64,000 bases of DNA from Haematospirillum sp. H1815 (GCF_012102705.1 NZ_JAAVTA010000001.1:124001-188000), one strand, 5' to 3'; positions 7,938 through 19,117 are shown, numbered from the stretch's first letter. The notes: generated by a model from the letters alone, not told the origin. Translations and numbers: made by a program.

Positions 7938-8998
7938 AAGGCAATGCGGAGGATCCGCGCCTGATTTCCGGGGCCTTGCAGGAGGGGGATGGAGAGCTTC
8001 ACATCCGTCCCCAGACCTTGGGTGAGTTTATCGGTCAGCGCTTGGCGTGCGAAAATCTCTCGGTCTTTGTCAAAGCAGCCCGCGCGCGCGGCGATGCCTT
8101 GGATCATGTGTTGCTGCATGGCCCGCCAGGGCTGGGTAAGACAACGCTGGCCCAGATTGTATCCCGCGAACTGGGGGTTGGTTTCCGGGCCACGTCTGGT
8201 CCGATGATTGCCCGTGCCGGTGATCTTGCAGCCTTGCTGACCAATCTTGAAAAGAATGATGTTCTTTTTATCGATGAAATTCACCGCCTCAATCCGGCCA
8301 TAGAAGAAGTTCTGTATTCTGCTATGGAGGATTTTCAGCTTGACCTGATTATTGGCGAGGGGCCTTCAGCGCGCAGTGTGCGGATTGATCTTCAGCCGTT
8401 TACCCTTGTCGGGGCAACGACCCGTTCCGGTCTTCTGACGACGCCTCTCAGGGATCGTTTCGGGATACCTGTCCGCCTGAACTTTTATGAACCGGAGGAA
8501 CTGGTGGCGATTGTGCGCCGTGGTGCCGGCATTCTGGGGCTGGATCTGACAGAGGATGGTGCGATGGAGGTTGCATGCCGTTCACGTGGCACCCCGCGTG
8601 TGGCCGGACGCCTGCTGCGTCGCGTCCGGGATTTTGCCATGGTGTCGGGGCGGACGCCTGTTGATGCCTTTGTTGCCGATGCTGCTTTGGCCCGTCTGGA
8701 GGTTGACAAGAAGGGGCTTGATGCCATGGACCTGCGCTATCTGACCTGTGTTGCCCGTAATTATGGGGGCGGTCCTGTCGGGGTGGAAACCCTTGCTGCA
8801 GCGATGTCGGAAGAACGGGATACCCTGGAAGAGGTAATTGAGCCATTTCTTCTGCAGCAAGGCCTGATCCAGCGTACGCCACGGGGTCGTATTCTTTCGG
8901 AAGCCGGGTATGCCCACTTGGGCCTGCCTGCCCCTGTGCGGGACTATCAGCAGCTGGATCTTCTGGCCAGTTCATTCCCCGGAGGTGGCGAGGGATGA
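7934..8998 (+). CDS. ruvB: Holliday junction branch migration ATPase RuvB
   Basis: RuvB is the hexameric AAA+ motor that drives branch migration. The 354-residue sequence shows Walker [12 protein letters not shown], Walker B FIDEIHRL, sensor 1 GATTRSG, the arginine-finger segment TPLRDRFG and the C-terminal winged helix ending in IQRTPRGR. Length and motifs are standard. The start ATG overlaps the ruvA stop in ATGA, and its own stop overlaps ybgC in the same way, making ruvC-ruvA-ruvB-ybgC one coupled unit. Confidence 0.97.
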   Translation: MKGNAEDPRLISGALQEGDGELHIRPQTLGEFIGQRLACENLSVFVKAARARGDALDHVLLHGPPGLGKTTLAQIVSRELGVGFRATSGPMIARAGDLAALLTNLEKNDVLFIDEIHRLNPAIEEVLYSAMEDFQLDLIIGEGPSARSVRIDLQPFTLVGATTRSGLLTTPLRDRFGIPVRLNFYEPEELVAIVRRGAGILGLDLTEDGAMEVACRSRGTPRVAGRLLRRVRDFAMVSGRTPVDAFVADAALARLEVDKKGLDAMDLRYLTCVARNYGGGPVGVETLAAAMSEERDTLEEVIEPFLLQQGLIQRTPRGRILSEAGYAHLGLPAPVRDYQQLDLLASSFPGGGEG

Positions 8999-9453
8999 GT
9001 GAGTCTGCTTCCCATGTTCTGCCGGTGCGTGTCTATTATGAAGACACAGATGTCGGTGGTGTTGTCTATTACGCAAATTATTTGAAATTTGCCGAGCGCG
9101 CCCGCACGGAGATGATCCGTACGCTGGGTATCGAACAGGAAAAATTGCGGCAGCAGCAGGATATCATGTTTGTTGTTCGGTCGTGCTCGGTTGAGTTCAT
9201 GCGCTCGGCCCGGTTGGATGACCTGTTGCATGTAGAAACCCGGATACGCCGTATATCCGGCGCACGCGTTGATATGGAGCAGGCTATCCGCCGCGTACCG
9301 GATCCGTCCGGATTGACGGATGATGCGCTTCTCGTCACCCTTTCTGTGCGCCTTGCGTGTTTGAACGGATCGGGTCGCCCGGTTCGTTTGCCTGCACGTG
9401 TGCATGGAGCCTTTGTTGGCGGCATGGATTCGTCTGTGTCTGCCTTTCCTTAG
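8995..9453 (+). CDS. ybgC: Tol-Pal associated acyl-CoA thioesterase YbgC
   Basis: This 152-residue hot-dog-fold protein has the 4HBT signature [26 protein letters not shown], including the catalytic Asp of the DTD motif. YbgC hydrolyses acyl-CoA thioesters and is commonly the first gene of tol-pal operons, as it is here. It overlaps ruvB by ATGA and lies 25 bp before tolQ, so it bridges the ruv and tol groups. The physiological substrate is not settled for the family. Confidence 0.93.
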   Translation: MSESASHVLPVRVYYEDTDVGGVVYYANYLKFAERARTEMIRTLGIEQEKLRQQQDIMFVVRSCSVEFMRSARLDDLLHVETRIRRISGARVDMEQAIRRVPDPSGLTDDALLVTLSVRLACLNGSGRPVRLPARVHGAFVGGMDSSVSAFP

Positions 9454-9478
9454 ACACTTTACTTGGTTCGGAACGATC

Positions 9479-10198
9479 ATGGACCCCACTGTCCTGCCTC
9501 AAGCCGCTGTGGCCGCTGCCGATCTCTCTCCTCTTGGCCTGTTCTGGCAAGCTGACCTTGTCGTCAAGACGGTCATGCTGGGGCTTGTCCTGGCTTCGAT
9601 CTGGAGCTGGGCCATCATTTTCGACAAAGCCCTGAAGCTGCGTTATCTCAACGCCAAGGTGGACAAATTCGAGGAAAAGTTCTGGTCAGGTGGATCGCTG
9701 GAAGAGCTATACGAGCGCCTTAGCAACCGTCCTGCCGACCCCATGTCCGCTGTTTTCGTTGCGGCGATGAGGGAGTGGCGTCGTTCATCGGGGCGCCCGG
9801 GAACCGGGGATACAGGCATTCGTGCTCACTTTGCCCAAAGGGTGGAGCGTGTGATGCACATAACCGTTGCCCGTGAGATGGAAGGGCTGGAGAAGCGGAT
9901 TGGTTTCCTGGCTTCGACCGGGTCGGTGGCGCCCTTTGTTGGCTTGTTTGGAACGGTGTGGGGTATCATGCACTCATTCCATTCCATCGGTGTCAGCAAG
10001 GATACCAGCCTGGCAACCGTTGCACCTGGTATTGCGGAGGCTCTTTTCGCTACAGCGATCGGGCTGGTAGCGGCTATTCCGGCCTTGGTTGCCTATAACA
10101 AGATTTCGTCGGATCTTGATCGTTTTGCCCAGCGGCTGGACAATTTTTCCGGTGAATTCGGGGCGATTTTATCCCGTCAGCTTGATGAGCGCGGCTGA
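9479..10198 (+). CDS. tolQ: Tol-Pal system inner membrane proton channel TolQ
   Basis: TolQ with TolR forms the proton-driven motor that energises TolA. I place the start at ATG 9479 (MDPTVLPQ), giving 239 residues; the frame is open 81 bases further upstream inside ybgC. Three membrane segments are visible: about 20-43 (VVKTVMLGLVLASIWSWAIIF), about 140-165 (LASTGSVAPFVGLFGTVWGIM) and about 180-205 (IAEALFATAIGLVAAIPALVAY). The GTVWGIM and EALFATAIGL motifs are signatures of the ExbB/TolQ family. Confidence 0.95.
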   Translation: MDPTVLPQAAVAAADLSPLGLFWQADLVVKTVMLGLVLASIWSWAIIFDKALKLRYLNAKVDKFEEKFWSGGSLEELYERLSNRPADPMSAVFVAAMREWRRSSGRPGTGDTGIRAHFAQRVERVMHITVAREMEGLEKRIGFLASTGSVAPFVGLFGTVWGIMHSFHSIGVSKDTSLATVAPGIAEALFATAIGLVAAIPALVAYNKISSDLDRFAQRLDNFSGEFGAILSRQLDERG

Positions 10199-10216
10199 TA
10201 GCAGGAGTACGATCTT

Positions 10217-10675
10217 ATGGGCATGACGGTGCAATCTTCAGGTGCTCGTGGAGGCGGGTTTCGTCGCCGCCGCCGTCCTGTTGCTGAAATCAACATGACG
10301 CCAATGATTGATGTGATGCTGGTCCTGCTTGTTATCTTTATGGTGACGGCGCCGTTGTTGACAACCGGTGTCAGCGTTGATCTGCCCCGGGCCAAGGCTC
10401 CCCAGATTTCCGAACCGGACAACAAGGCCCTGACCGTTTCTGTCGCAGCAGATGGTCAGGTGTATCTGAACCAGACACCGATTTCCTTGGAGCTGTTGCC
10501 GGCTAGGGTTCGGGCTATTGCCGGTGTTAATCCGGATGTACGGATCTATGTTCGTGCCGATGGGCAACTTCAGTATGGCGTTGTGATGCATATTCTGGGC
10601 AGTCTGCATGCTGCTGGTTTTTCCAAGGCTGCCCTGGTTACGCAGACGCCCGCTGCCTCTGCGGTTAAACGTTAG
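10217..10675 (+). CDS. tolR: Tol-Pal system protein TolR
   Basis: TolR is the single-span partner of TolQ in the ExbD family. The 152-residue protein has a short basic cytoplasmic N-terminus (GGFRRRRRPVAEINMTPMID), a membrane segment with the functional aspartate in PMIDVMLVLLVIFMV, and a periplasmic domain. It follows tolQ by 18 bp. A second ATG two codons in is possible. Confidence 0.95.
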   Translation: MGMTVQSSGARGGGFRRRRRPVAEINMTPMIDVMLVLLVIFMVTAPLLTTGVSVDLPRAKAPQISEPDNKALTVSVAADGQVYLNQTPISLELLPARVRAIAGVNPDVRIYVRADGQLQYGVVMHILGSLHAAGFSKAALVTQTPAASAVKR

Positions 10676-10696
10676 TTTGGATGGCGCAGTGTGCAC

Positions 10697-11578
10697 ATGA
10701 AACGTCGCGGTATGTGCAACGGGTTGGTTGTTTCTGTCACGCTGCATGCTGTGGTGCTGTTGCTGGCTGTGTTTGGCTTTCCTTCCCTGTTCGATGAGCC
10801 GGAGCCAATTGAGACGGCCATGATTGTGGATCTCGTCGAGATTGCCGAGCGTACGGCCGCTCCTCCCCCTGTCAAGAAGGTCGAGGAGCCAAAGGAAGAG
10901 CCGAAGCCGGAACCAAAGCAAGATGATCAGCCCAAGCCGCAGATGCGTGCCGATGCTGCTGTCCCTCAGCCAAAACAGGCACCGGAGCCAGAGCCGAAGA
11001 AAGCAGAGCCAAAACCGGTTGAGCCCCCGAAGCCTGATCCTGAAAAAGTAGAGCCCAAAAAACCGGAACCCAAGAAGCCGGAGCCAAAGAAACCCGAACC
11101 AAAAAAACAGGACACACAGAAGGCCAAGCCCAAGGATGATGATCCGTTCAAGGATCTGATGAAGAATGTTGAGAAATTTCGCGAGAAGTCAGAGCCTGCC
11201 ACACCGGAAAAGAAGTCAACCCCACAGCAACCTTCCAATCAGCCAAGAGTTCTGAATGCCCCTCTTGCCGATCGGGCCACGATGACGGAGCTGGATGCCA
11301 TAAGGGCGCAGATTGAACGGAACTGGGCTGTTGATACCGGTGCCAGGGGGGTGGAAAGTATGGTGATCCCTCTTAAGGTTCGCATTACACCGGAAGGCAT
11401 GGTGACCAGTGTCGATGTTCTTGATACACAGCGTTATGGCAGCGATTCATCGTATCGGGCTGTTGCGGAATCAGCGCGTCGGGCTGTGTACCGGTCGCAG
11501 CCAATCCGCTATCCTTTGCAGAAGTATGAGACGTTCAAGTCCATGGAGCTTGTCTTCAGCCCTCAGTCCCGGATGTAA
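10697..11578 (+). CDS. tolA: Tol-Pal system protein TolA
   Basis: TolA spans from the inner membrane to the outer membrane and contacts Pal and TolB during constriction. The 293-residue product has one N-terminal membrane anchor (about 10-30), a long extended domain of Pro-Glu-Pro-Lys repeats (about 58-150, including several tandem KKPEP units), and a C-terminal TonB-like domain (about 185-293). The repeat domain is shorter than the helical one of E. coli TolA but normal for alphaproteobacteria. GTG 10691 two codons upstream is an alternative start. Confidence 0.92.
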   Translation: MKRRGMCNGLVVSVTLHAVVLLLAVFGFPSLFDEPEPIETAMIVDLVEIAERTAAPPPVKKVEEPKEEPKPEPKQDDQPKPQMRADAAVPQPKQAPEPEPKKAEPKPVEPPKPDPEKVEPKKPEPKKPEPKKPEPKKQDTQKAKPKDDDPFKDLMKNVEKFREKSEPATPEKKSTPQQPSNQPRVLNAPLADRATMTELDAIRAQIERNWAVDTGARGVESMVIPLKVRITPEGMVTSVDVLDTQRYGSDSSYRAVAESARRAVYRSQPIRYPLQKYETFKSMELVFSPQSRM

Positions 11579-11621
11579 CCGGAGCAGCGGGTGTGATCTT
11601 TCCGGAAGGAACCAAGAAGCG

Positions 11622-12959
11622 ATGATAAAGTGTGGTCGTTCTGTCACTGCGGGCGCTTTGAAGTGTGGTGTTCTTGTCTTTGTGATCGCGCTTGGCCTTG
11701 GCATCGGTAATTCGGCACAGGCAGAGGTGCGCATTGACATTACCCGTGGCCGGGTTGAGCCAACGCCTGTTGCCGTTCCTGATTTTGTGGCCTCGGACTC
11801 AAACCGTTCGGTTGGTACAGATGTTGCGTCGGTGGTTTCAGCCGACCTGGAGCGTTCGGGGCTTTTCCTGCCGTTGGATCGGTCCGCATTCATTCAGCAG
11901 TTTTCAGGTCTGGACGAACCACCGCACTTTGCCGACTGGCGCACGATCAATGCCCAGGTTCTGGTGCAGGGAGCTGTAGAGTCACACGGACCAGGCACGG
12001 TTCGGATTGCCTTCCGTCTCTGGGATATCTTCACCGGGCAGCAGGTTCTGGGTAAATCGTTTACAGCGGCCCCGGATAACTGGCGCCGTGTTGCACATAT
12101 GATTTCTGACGAGATTTACAAGCGTTTGACCGGTGAAGACGGTTATTTTGATACCCGTATTGTCTATGTTGCAGAAAGCGGGCCGGTAACACGCAGGGTC
12201 AAACGCCTGGCGATCATGGATCAGGACGGTGCCAATCACCAGTATCTGACTGATGGCTCCTCTATGGTGCTGACTCCGCGCTTTTCGCCGACTGCGCAGG
12301 AAATTACCTATATGAGTTTTTATGGCGACAGCCCCAGGGTCTATTTGTACAACATCGACTCTGGCAGGCAGGAGCTTCTGGGTGATTTTCCAGGCATGAC
12401 ATTCGCACCGCGTTTTTCACCTGATGGAAACAAGGTTGTCCTGTCTATGGCGAAAGATGGTAATACCGATATCTTCGAAATGGATTTACGAACCCGGCGC
12501 CGTATTCAACTGACGAATGCGTCTGCGATTGATACGTCGCCCTCTTATTCGCCTGATGGTCACCGTATTGTTTTTAACTCGGATCGTGGTGGTACCCAGC
12601 AGCTTTACGTGATGGACTCCGATGGAAGTGGTGTTCGCCGCATCAGCTTTGGCGAGGGACGTTATGCCACTCCGGTCTGGTCCCCGCGGGGAGATCTGGT
12701 TGCTTTTACAAAGATGAAGGGCGGTGAATTTTACATTGGTGTCATGAAGCCGGATGGAAGTGGTGAACGCATGCTGTCATCAGGTTTCCTGATGGAAAGC
12801 CCGACATGGGCGCCAAATGGTCGTGTCCTGATGTATTACAGAAGCGAGAAGAGCGGAAATCCCCAACTTTATTCGATTGATCTCACAGGTTACAACGAGC
12901 GGCGTGTTATCACACCTCAGGCTGCGTCAGATCCGGCGTGGTCACCACTTTTGCCGTAA
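11622..12959 (+). CDS. tolB: Tol-Pal system beta-propeller protein TolB
   Basis: TolB is the periplasmic protein that links Pal to TolA. ATG 11622 gives 445 residues with a Sec signal peptide ending NSAQA before EVRIDITRG. An N-terminal alpha/beta domain (about 30-165) is followed by WD40-like PD40 blades with repeated FSPDG/YSPDG and DSDGSG-like turns (about 180-440). The frame remains open upstream into tolA, but the signal peptide fixes this start. tolB and tolA are separated by 43 bp. Confidence 0.95.
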   Translation: MIKCGRSVTAGALKCGVLVFVIALGLGIGNSAQAEVRIDITRGRVEPTPVAVPDFVASDSNRSVGTDVASVVSADLERSGLFLPLDRSAFIQQFSGLDEPPHFADWRTINAQVLVQGAVESHGPGTVRIAFRLWDIFTGQQVLGKSFTAAPDNWRRVAHMISDEIYKRLTGEDGYFDTRIVYVAESGPVTRRVKRLAIMDQDGANHQYLTDGSSMVLTPRFSPTAQEITYMSFYGDSPRVYLYNIDSGRQELLGDFPGMTFAPRFSPDGNKVVLSMAKDGNTDIFEMDLRTRRRIQLTNASAIDTSPSYSPDGHRIVFNSDRGGTQQLYVMDSDGSGVRRISFGEGRYATPVWSPRGDLVAFTKMKGGEFYIGVMKPDGSGERMLSSGFLMESPTWAPNGRVLMYYRSEKSGNPQLYSIDLTGYNERRVITPQAASDPAWSPLLP

Positions 12960-13124
12960 TCGTGACATGGCATTGCATCAAACGGACTGTACGGAGTTGA
13001 GAAAAACCAGTATAAGGCCGTCTTGGGGTCCGTTTTCGGGCCTGCCTGCTCTGTGCGCAATATCCTCGTGGTCTTGCGTCCCGGAGCTTCCTTAACCCCA
13101 TTACGTGAGCTGAGGGGAAAAACA

Positions 13125-13589
13125 ATGAAGTTCCGCCTGTTGCCCGTTCTCGCCGCCGTAGCCCTTTTGTCCGCATGCGGTACCGCCTCTGATGAGTCGG
13201 CCAGCGGTTCCATGGGCAAAGCCGCTCCTGCTCCCGGTTCGGTTGAAGAGTTCATGACCGTTGTGGGCGATCGTGTCCACTTTGGTTTTGACAAGTACAC
13301 CCTGACCCCGGAAGCACAGGCTACCCTGCGTAACCAGGCCGCCTGGCTGAAGCGCTACTCCAGCACGACCCTGATGATTGAAGGGCATGCTGATGAGCGC
13401 GGTACGCGTGAGTACAACCTTGGTCTGGGTGAGCGTCGTGCGAACTCTGTCAAGAAGTTCCTGATGGCCCAGGGTGTAAGTGCCAGCCGCCTGAAAGTGA
13501 CTTCCTACGGTAAGGAGCGTCCGGAATGCGGTGATGCAACTGAAGCCTGCTACACCAAAAATCGTCGCGGTGTTTCTGTTCTGCACTGA
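13125..13589 (+). CDS. pal: Peptidoglycan-associated lipoprotein Pal
   Basis: Pal anchors the outer membrane to peptidoglycan. The 154-residue precursor has a lipoprotein signal peptide with lipobox LSAC, Cys18 being the lipidated residue. The OmpA-like domain follows from about residue 45, with FGFDKYTLTP, the peptidoglycan-binding IEGHADERGTREYNLGLGERRA motif and KVTSYGKERPE. The 165-bp gap after tolB could hold a separate promoter, which would fit the high expression usual for Pal. Confidence 0.96.
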   Translation: MKFRLLPVLAAVALLSACGTASDESASGSMGKAAPAPGSVEEFMTVVGDRVHFGFDKYTLTPEAQATLRNQAAWLKRYSSTTLMIEGHADERGTREYNLGLGERRANSVKKFLMAQGVSASRLKVTSYGKERPECGDATEACYTKNRRGVSVLH

Positions 13590-13660
13590 TCAGCTGCATT
13601 AGACTCCGCTGCGCTTGTGTGGCGTGCGGTGTCGATACGGCAACACGTGTGTTAGAAAGT

Positions 13661-13717
13661 ACCCGTCAGCTGTTGGCTGCTTGTGCAGCCGGTAGCTGCG
13701 GGTGCTTTTTATTTTTC
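13661..13717 (+). terminator. Intrinsic terminator after pal
   Basis: ACCCG at 13661 pairs with CGGGT ending at 13703, and the inner arms close on GGCTGC-TTGT-GCAGCC with two G-U pairs. A run of T (13706-13717, one A) follows. It marks the end of the tolQRAB-pal transcript. Confidence 0.8.
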
Positions 13718-13822
13718 AGGCTATATAGGTTGCCGTTTTTTGTTGGCTTTCTGTAGGCGTGTAGGATGTTATCGTGTGTCTTGGACACGGTGTTCTGGTC
13801 TACAGAAATTCGGGAATGTTGT

Positions 13823-14611
13823 ATGACTGACGGGGCTGCTCTTTTCTCTTTATCTGTGCTGTTGCGTTTTTCATGTGCTGGCTGTGCCGCGATGGTGTGT
13901 CTTCTGGTGTCTGCTCCGGCTGTGGCCCGTGATGGCTTTGCCTCCTCGGGTATTCGTGTGGCCCAGGCCGATAGCGCCGGCCTTGTTTCCGAACTTCTGG
14001 TCAAGGTCGGTGAACTGGAGCGTCTGAACCAAGAATTGACAGGGCGTCTGGAAGAAGTCCAGCACGAGAACCAGCAACTGTCCGAGCGTTTTGATGCTTA
14101 TGTCAAAGATGCGGAATTTCGTTTCCAGGAACTGGAAAAAAGAGGCGGTGGGGCGTCTCCTGCTTCCGGTTCTTCTTCTGAGCCTGCGTCTGGTGCTCGG
14201 GCCTCTGCTCCTTCCGAGCCTATGGATCCCGGCCAGAAATATACACGTGCCTTCAACTTATTGCGCACAAACGATTACCCGGCAGCGCAGGTGGCTTTCC
14301 AGGATTTCATCAAAGAAAATCCCGGTCATGATCTGGCGGGGAATGCCCAGTACTGGCTTGGTGAAACGTTCTATGTGCGCGGCAATTACAAGCAGGCGGC
14401 TGTCTCTTTCCTGGATGGGTACAAGAAATATCCCAAGAGCACGAAGGCGCCGGATAACTTGCTGAAGCTTGGGTTGACCATGGGCAAGCTGGGTCAGAAC
14501 AAGGAGGCCTGTGCTGCTTTGGGCAAGCTTAAGGCCGAGTATCCTGCGGCACCGGATGCGATAAAGCGTCGTTTGGGGAGCGAGAAAGAACGTCTGAAAT
14601 GTTCATTCTGA
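13823..14611 (+). CDS. cpoB: Cell division coordinator CpoB (YbgF)
   Basis: CpoB is the periplasmic protein that ties Tol-Pal to peptidoglycan synthesis at the septum. ATG 13823 gives 262 residues with a Sec signal (cleavage near SAPAVA), a coiled-coil trimerisation segment (about 55-105, LVKVGELERLNQELTGRLEE), a Ser/Ala/Pro-rich linker, and TPR repeats from about 140 (YTRAFNLLRTNDYPAAQVAF, then AQYWLGETFYVRGNYKQA). The order pal-cpoB is conserved, but here a terminator and a 233-bp gap separate them, so cpoB probably has its own promoter. Confidence 0.92.
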   Translation: MTDGAALFSLSVLLRFSCAGCAAMVCLLVSAPAVARDGFASSGIRVAQADSAGLVSELLVKVGELERLNQELTGRLEEVQHENQQLSERFDAYVKDAEFRFQELEKRGGGASPASGSSSEPASGARASAPSEPMDPGQKYTRAFNLLRTNDYPAAQVAFQDFIKENPGHDLAGNAQYWLGETFYVRGNYKQAAVSFLDGYKKYPKSTKAPDNLLKLGLTMGKLGQNKEACAALGKLKAEYPAAPDAIKRRLGSEKERLKCSF

Positions 14612-14626
14612 CCCAGTCGGTTGTGT

Positions 14627-15949
14627 ATGTCTGCCTTTGATCCAGACGTGCTCTATGCGGCCTTCAGTGAGGCGATGGAAGGTCTTGGGCCTTTCGGGTG
14701 CCCGCCGGTTGTCGCTGTTGCTGTTTCCGGCGGTGCAGACAGCCTTGCTCTTGCCTTGTTGGTCCGGCGATGGGCTGTTGATCGTGGCGGTTGTCTTTAT
14801 GCTTTGACGGTTGATCACCGCCTGCGTTCTGAATCAGCAGCGGAAGCGTGTCAGGTTGCAGACTGGATGAGCGCCCATGGTATCAAGCACCATATCCTCG
14901 TTCCTGACAGCGCCCCTCCACCCGGGGCAGGGCAGGAGTGGGCACGGCGATGTCGTTACACGCTTCTGGACCAGTGGTGCCGGGAACAGGGGATAGTCCA
15001 TTTGCTGCTTGGTCACCATCGGCGTGACCAGGACGAGACGCGGGTTCTGCGTCGGAATGCCGGCAGTGGACCTCTTGGTCTGGCAGGAATGGCTCCCCTT
15101 GTGATCCGTGAGAATGTATGCTTGTTGCGCCCTTTGCTTGATGTTGATCCTGATGCTCTCAGGGCCTTTCTGGTGCACAGCGGCCAGCCCTGGATTGAGG
15201 ATCCATCCAACAAGAATCTGCGCTATGAGCGCATCAAGATTCGTCAGCGTCTTTTGTCGGGTGATGAGCAGGGCCACCCGGGAACGCGTGCTGCCGAGCG
15301 TTTCTGTTTTGAGCGACGTGTTGATGAAGTATTGGCTGCTGCCGTCCGGATTGATGCGTCTGGTTTTGCAATCTGTGATTATCAGGCGCTGCGGGCTGTC
15401 TCGCCAGATGAAGCAATGCATGCCTTGCGGCGCGTTCTGATGTGTGTTGGCGGTTTGGAATACCCGCCACGTCAGGAGCGTTTGTCAAGACTGATGGATA
15501 AACTGTCTGCGAGGGCAACGTTGGGGGGATGCATTCTTGTTCCTCAGGAATCCGGATTGCTTGTTGCACGGGAAACGCGGGGTCTGCCAGATCGGATTCC
15601 TGTGGCTTTGTGGCCAAGTGCCCAACGATGGGACGGTCGCTTTCTGATTGGACATGAGGGAGATGTTCCGGAGCATCTGTCTCTTGCGCCTTTGGGGCGT
15701 GAAGGGACCGCCTTTCTTAAGGCATTGGAGGGGTGTATAACGCCTTTGCAGGGGGTTCCCCTGATCGCGTTGGCGACGCTTCCCGCTTTTTGGCTTAACG
15801 GGGTACTGGTATCTGTGCCGCAAGTAGGCTATTTCTCAGTAAAAACCGGGGTGGATCGGGCTTTTTCTGTGTTTGCCCGCTTTTCCCCTTGTCATCCGTT
15901 GGGATCGTGTAGTTTTCGCCTTGCGAGCGGCCCATCCGGGCCTATGTAG
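14627..15949 (+). CDS. tilS: tRNA(Ile)-lysidine synthetase TilS
   Basis: TilS converts C34 of tRNA-Ile(CAU) to lysidine so that it reads AUA. The PP-loop SGGADS lies at residues 34-39, followed by TVDHRLR and LLGHHRRDQDETRVLRR typical of the N-terminal ATPase domain. The segment GPLGLAGM and the WIEDPSN-x-N-x-R-x-R motif are also present. At 440 residues it carries the usual TilS-C extension. ATG 14627 is chosen; a TTG lies two codons upstream. It directly follows cpoB by 15 bp. Confidence 0.94.
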   Translation: MSAFDPDVLYAAFSEAMEGLGPFGCPPVVAVAVSGGADSLALALLVRRWAVDRGGCLYALTVDHRLRSESAAEACQVADWMSAHGIKHHILVPDSAPPPGAGQEWARRCRYTLLDQWCREQGIVHLLLGHHRRDQDETRVLRRNAGSGPLGLAGMAPLVIRENVCLLRPLLDVDPDALRAFLVHSGQPWIEDPSNKNLRYERIKIRQRLLSGDEQGHPGTRAAERFCFERRVDEVLAAAVRIDASGFAICDYQALRAVSPDEAMHALRRVLMCVGGLEYPPRQERLSRLMDKLSARATLGGCILVPQESGLLVARETRGLPDRIPVALWPSAQRWDGRFLIGHEGDVPEHLSLAPLGREGTAFLKALEGCITPLQGVPLIALATLPAFWLNGVLVSVPQVGYFSVKTGVDRAFSVFARFSPCHPLGSCSFRLASGPSGPM

Positions 15950-16026
15950 ATTAGATATTAAGTGACTGTACGCTGCAGAGTGGAGCCGGTTGGCACCGGC
16001 AGCGGGTTTGATGGAAGGGCAGTGCT

Positions 16027-17976
16027 TTGAATTTCAGCAAGAACTTGCTTCTGTGGGTTATAATAGCCGTCCTTCTGGTGGCGCTGTTCAACCTGTTCCA
16101 GACGTCTTCGCCTCGTAATTCAGGAAGTGCCATTGCATTCTCTGACTTCCTTGAGCGAGTTGACAGGAACGAAGTGGTTGCTGTGACCATCCAGGGTGGT
16201 CGTGTTTCCGGCTCCTTGCAGAACGGTCAAGCTTTTTCCACCTTTATGCCTGACGGGTCCAATGTGGTGCAGCAGTTGCGTGACCATAATGTCCGTATTG
16301 CAGCGCTGCCACGGGAAGACGATGTCCCCACGATTTGGGGAGTCCTGATTTCGTGGTTCCCGATGCTGTTGTTGATTGGCGTGTGGATTTTCTTCATGCG
16401 GCAGATGCAGGGCGGATCACGCGGGGCAATGGGGTTTGGAAAGTCCAAGGCGCGTCTTTTGACCGAGAAGGCGGGGCGTGTGACCTTTGATGACGTTGCC
16501 GGTATCGACGAAGCCAAGCAGGAACTAGAGGAAGTGGTCGAGTTTCTGCGCGATCCTCAGAAGTTCCAGCGTCTGGGCGGCAAGATTCCCAAGGGTGTCC
16601 TTCTGGTTGGGCCCCCAGGGACCGGGAAAACGCTTCTTGCGCGTGCGATTGCTGGTGAGGCTAACGTTCCATTTTTCACGATTTCAGGGTCTGATTTCGT
16701 TGAAATGTTTGTTGGTGTCGGTGCCAGCCGTGTCCGTGACATGTTCGAGCAAGGCAAGAAGAATGCGCCCTGTATCATTTTCATCGACGAAATTGATGCG
16801 GTGGGCCGTCATCGCGGTGCAGGCCTTGGTGGCGGCAATGACGAACGTGAGCAAACCCTGAACCAGCTTCTGGTTGAGATGGATGGTTTCGAAGCCAACG
16901 AGGGCGTTATCCTAATTGCGGCGACCAACCGGCCCGATGTTCTGGATCCTGCTCTTTTGCGTCCGGGCCGCTTTGACCGTCAGGTGGTTGTACCGAACCC
17001 GGATGTTTTGGGGCGCGAGAAGATTTTGCGTGTGCATACCCGCAAAAGTCCGCTGGGCCCGGATGTTGACATCAAGGTTATTGCGCGCGGGACGCCGGGT
17101 TTTTCCGGTGCTGACTTGTCCAACCTGGTGAACGAGGCTGCCCTGCTTGCTGCCCGCAAGGGAAAGAAGGTTCTGACCCACTCTGATTTTGAGGAGGCAA
17201 AAGACAAGGTTCTGATGGGTGCGGAGCGTCGTTCCATGGTCATGACCGAGGATGAGAAGCGGATGACCGCTTATCACGAGGGGGGGCATGCCCTGGTGAC
17301 TTTGCACTGTCCGGCCTATGACCCCATCCATAAAGCTACGATCATTCCTCGTGGTCGTGCCTTGGGGTTGGTACAAAGTTTGCCGGAGCGGGATCGCTAC
17401 TCCGTCAGCCGCGAATATCTTGAATCCTTCCTGGCGATTGCCATGGCCGGTCGTATAGCGGAGGAGCTGATTTTTGGTCCCGAGAAGGTTACGACCGGGG
17501 CGGCGCAGGATATCAAGATGGCCACAGACCGTGCCCGAAGAATGGTGACGGAGTGGGGGATGTCAGAGAGTCTGGGGCCATTGGCCTATGCCGCGCCAGA
17601 GGGGGAAGTGTTTCTGGGGCATACGGTGACAACCCAGAAGAACATTTCTGAACAGACAGCGCGTGAAGTGGACATGGAGGTCCGCACACTGGTTGATCGT
17701 GGCTACAAGCGTGCACTGAAGATCCTGACCGAGAACCGTGACCAGCTGGAGCGTATCGCCCAAGCTTTGCTTGAGTATGAGACACTGACCGGTGCTGAAC
17801 TTCGTGGCCTTCTGGATGGACAGCCTATCGTCCGTGATGATGATGACTCGCTGCCATCTGCTACGGGATCTGGCGTTGCGTCTGGTCCTGTGCGGAAATC
17901 CTCTGTGCCTTCCAGCGGGAAACCTGATACAGGCTTGTCAAACCGGCCCGGGCCGGAACCTCAGCCGGAAAGTTGA
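16027..17976 (+). CDS. ftsH: ATP-dependent zinc metalloprotease FtsH
   Basis: FtsH is the hexameric membrane protease that degrades unassembled membrane proteins and regulatory targets. The 649-residue protein has two N-terminal membrane segments (about 7-24 and 103-123), an AAA+ domain with Walker A GPPGTGKT at 195-202 and Walker B IIFIDEID at 250-257, and the zinc site HEGGH at 417-421, the same numbering as E. coli. The usual motif is HEAGH; the Ala to Gly change keeps both His and Glu. The start is a TTG with GGAAGGG upstream. The C-terminal 60 residues are Ser/Pro/Gly-rich and probably disordered. Confidence 0.96.
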   Translation: MNFSKNLLLWVIIAVLLVALFNLFQTSSPRNSGSAIAFSDFLERVDRNEVVAVTIQGGRVSGSLQNGQAFSTFMPDGSNVVQQLRDHNVRIAALPREDDVPTIWGVLISWFPMLLLIGVWIFFMRQMQGGSRGAMGFGKSKARLLTEKAGRVTFDDVAGIDEAKQELEEVVEFLRDPQKFQRLGGKIPKGVLLVGPPGTGKTLLARAIAGEANVPFFTISGSDFVEMFVGVGASRVRDMFEQGKKNAPCIIFIDEIDAVGRHRGAGLGGGNDEREQTLNQLLVEMDGFEANEGVILIAATNRPDVLDPALLRPGRFDRQVVVPNPDVLGREKILRVHTRKSPLGPDVDIKVIARGTPGFSGADLSNLVNEAALLAARKGKKVLTHSDFEEAKDKVLMGAERRSMVMTEDEKRMTAYHEGGHALVTLHCPAYDPIHKATIIPRGRALGLVQSLPERDRYSVSREYLESFLAIAMAGRIAEELIFGPEKVTTGAAQDIKMATDRARRMVTEWGMSESLGPLAYAAPEGEVFLGHTVTTQKNISEQTAREVDMEVRTLVDRGYKRALKILTENRDQLERIAQALLEYETLTGAELRGLLDGQPIVRDDDDSLPSATGSGVASGPVRKSSVPSSGKPDTGLSNRPGPEPQPES

Positions 17977-19100
17977 AAGTTCTGGTTATGGGCAGCTTGT
18001 TGCTTGCAGACAAAAGTCCCGCCTTGCCGCGGGCCTTTTGTCTGGTTCCTTCCGCTGTTTCAGGCTCTTTCCCCCTGTATGTTATTCCGTTGGGTATGAT
18101 TCCGGGTGGGGCGCATGACAGCCCCGCTTGGCTGGTTATCTGGCGTGATGAGACGGGTATTGCCAGCCATACCGTTGTTTCACGCGAAGCCTTGGTTCAA
18201 TGGGCCTGTCAGGGTGGAGATGAGATTCTGGCCCATACAACGCGGCGTATGCGTTTCTGTGAAGGGAAGGGGCCACCCTCTTTTCTGGAGACAATATTGC
18301 CGGGTGGTCCTGTCGTTATGGGGATCATTAATGTAACGCCAGACAGCTTCTCCGATGGTGGAGACTGCCCGGATGTCGATGCTGCCTTTGCACGTGGTAT
18401 CGCCATGCTGGAAGCAGGTGCCGGTATTCTTGATGTCGGGGGGGAGTCAACGCGGCCTGGAGCTGTACCGGTTTGTCATGACGAGGAAATCCGGCGTGTT
18501 GTTCCTGTCATCCGGGCTTTGGCCAACGCTGGTGCGGTTGTGTCTGTTGATACTCGCCATGCGCCGGTCATGGAGGCGGCCGTTGCGGCCGGGGCTTCTA
18601 TCATCAATGATGTTTCAGCCCTGAGTGGTCCGGGTAGTCTGGATATGGCTGCTCGTTTGGGGAAGCCGGTCATTTTGATGCATATGCAGGGTGAACCGGG
18701 GACGATGCAGCAGGCCCCTTCCTATATGTGTTCTGCCCTGGATGTTTTTGATGCGTTGGAAGAACGCATTCAGGCCTGCCGCAGGGTCGGTATTGACCAA
18801 CGGAATATTTGCGTGGACCCTGGTATAGGCTTTGGCAAGCTGGCATCCCACAATGCAGATATCTTGGGGCATCTTGGCCTGTATCGCGGGTTGGGCTGCC
18901 CTGTTGCCCTGGGTGTGTCACGCAAGAGTTTCATAGGTCAGGTTGCGGATGTTGCTGATCCTCTTCAGCGGCTCCCCGGTTCATTGGCTCTTGCGACCCT
19001 TGGGTGGGAGCAGGGTATTAATATTGTGCGTGTGCACGATGTGGCTGCAACAGCGCAAGCGCGTAATGTATGGCAAGCTGTGCGCTTTGCCGCACAATAG
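17973..19100 (+). CDS. folP: Dihydropteroate synthase with N-terminal extension
   Basis: The enzyme condenses p-aminobenzoate with dihydropterin diphosphate in folate synthesis. The catalytic TIM barrel starts near residue 110 with [17 protein letters not shown], followed by [22 protein letters not shown], and the C-terminal GVSRKSFIG loop. The preceding 105 residues are a non-catalytic extension; I recall similar extensions in related alphaproteobacteria. The start is uncertain: TTG 17973 overlaps the ftsH stop, and ATG 17988 is five codons later. It lies in the typical ftsH-folP-glmM order. Confidence 0.9.
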   Translation: MKVLVMGSLLLADKSPALPRAFCLVPSAVSGSFPLYVIPLGMIPGGAHDSPAWLVIWRDETGIASHTVVSREALVQWACQGGDEILAHTTRRMRFCEGKGPPSFLETILPGGPVVMGIINVTPDSFSDGGDCPDVDAAFARGIAMLEAGAGILDVGGESTRPGAVPVCHDEEIRRVVPVIRALANAGAVVSVDTRHAPVMEAAVAAGASIINDVSALSGPGSLDMAARLGKPVILMHMQGEPGTMQQAPSYMCSALDVFDALEERIQACRRVGIDQRNICVDPGIGFGKLASHNADILGHLGLYRGLGCPVALGVSRKSFIGQVADVADPLQRLPGSLALATLGWEQGINIVRVHDVAATAQARNVWQAVRFAAQ

Positions 19101-19117
19101 AGAGACCGAGGCCGTTT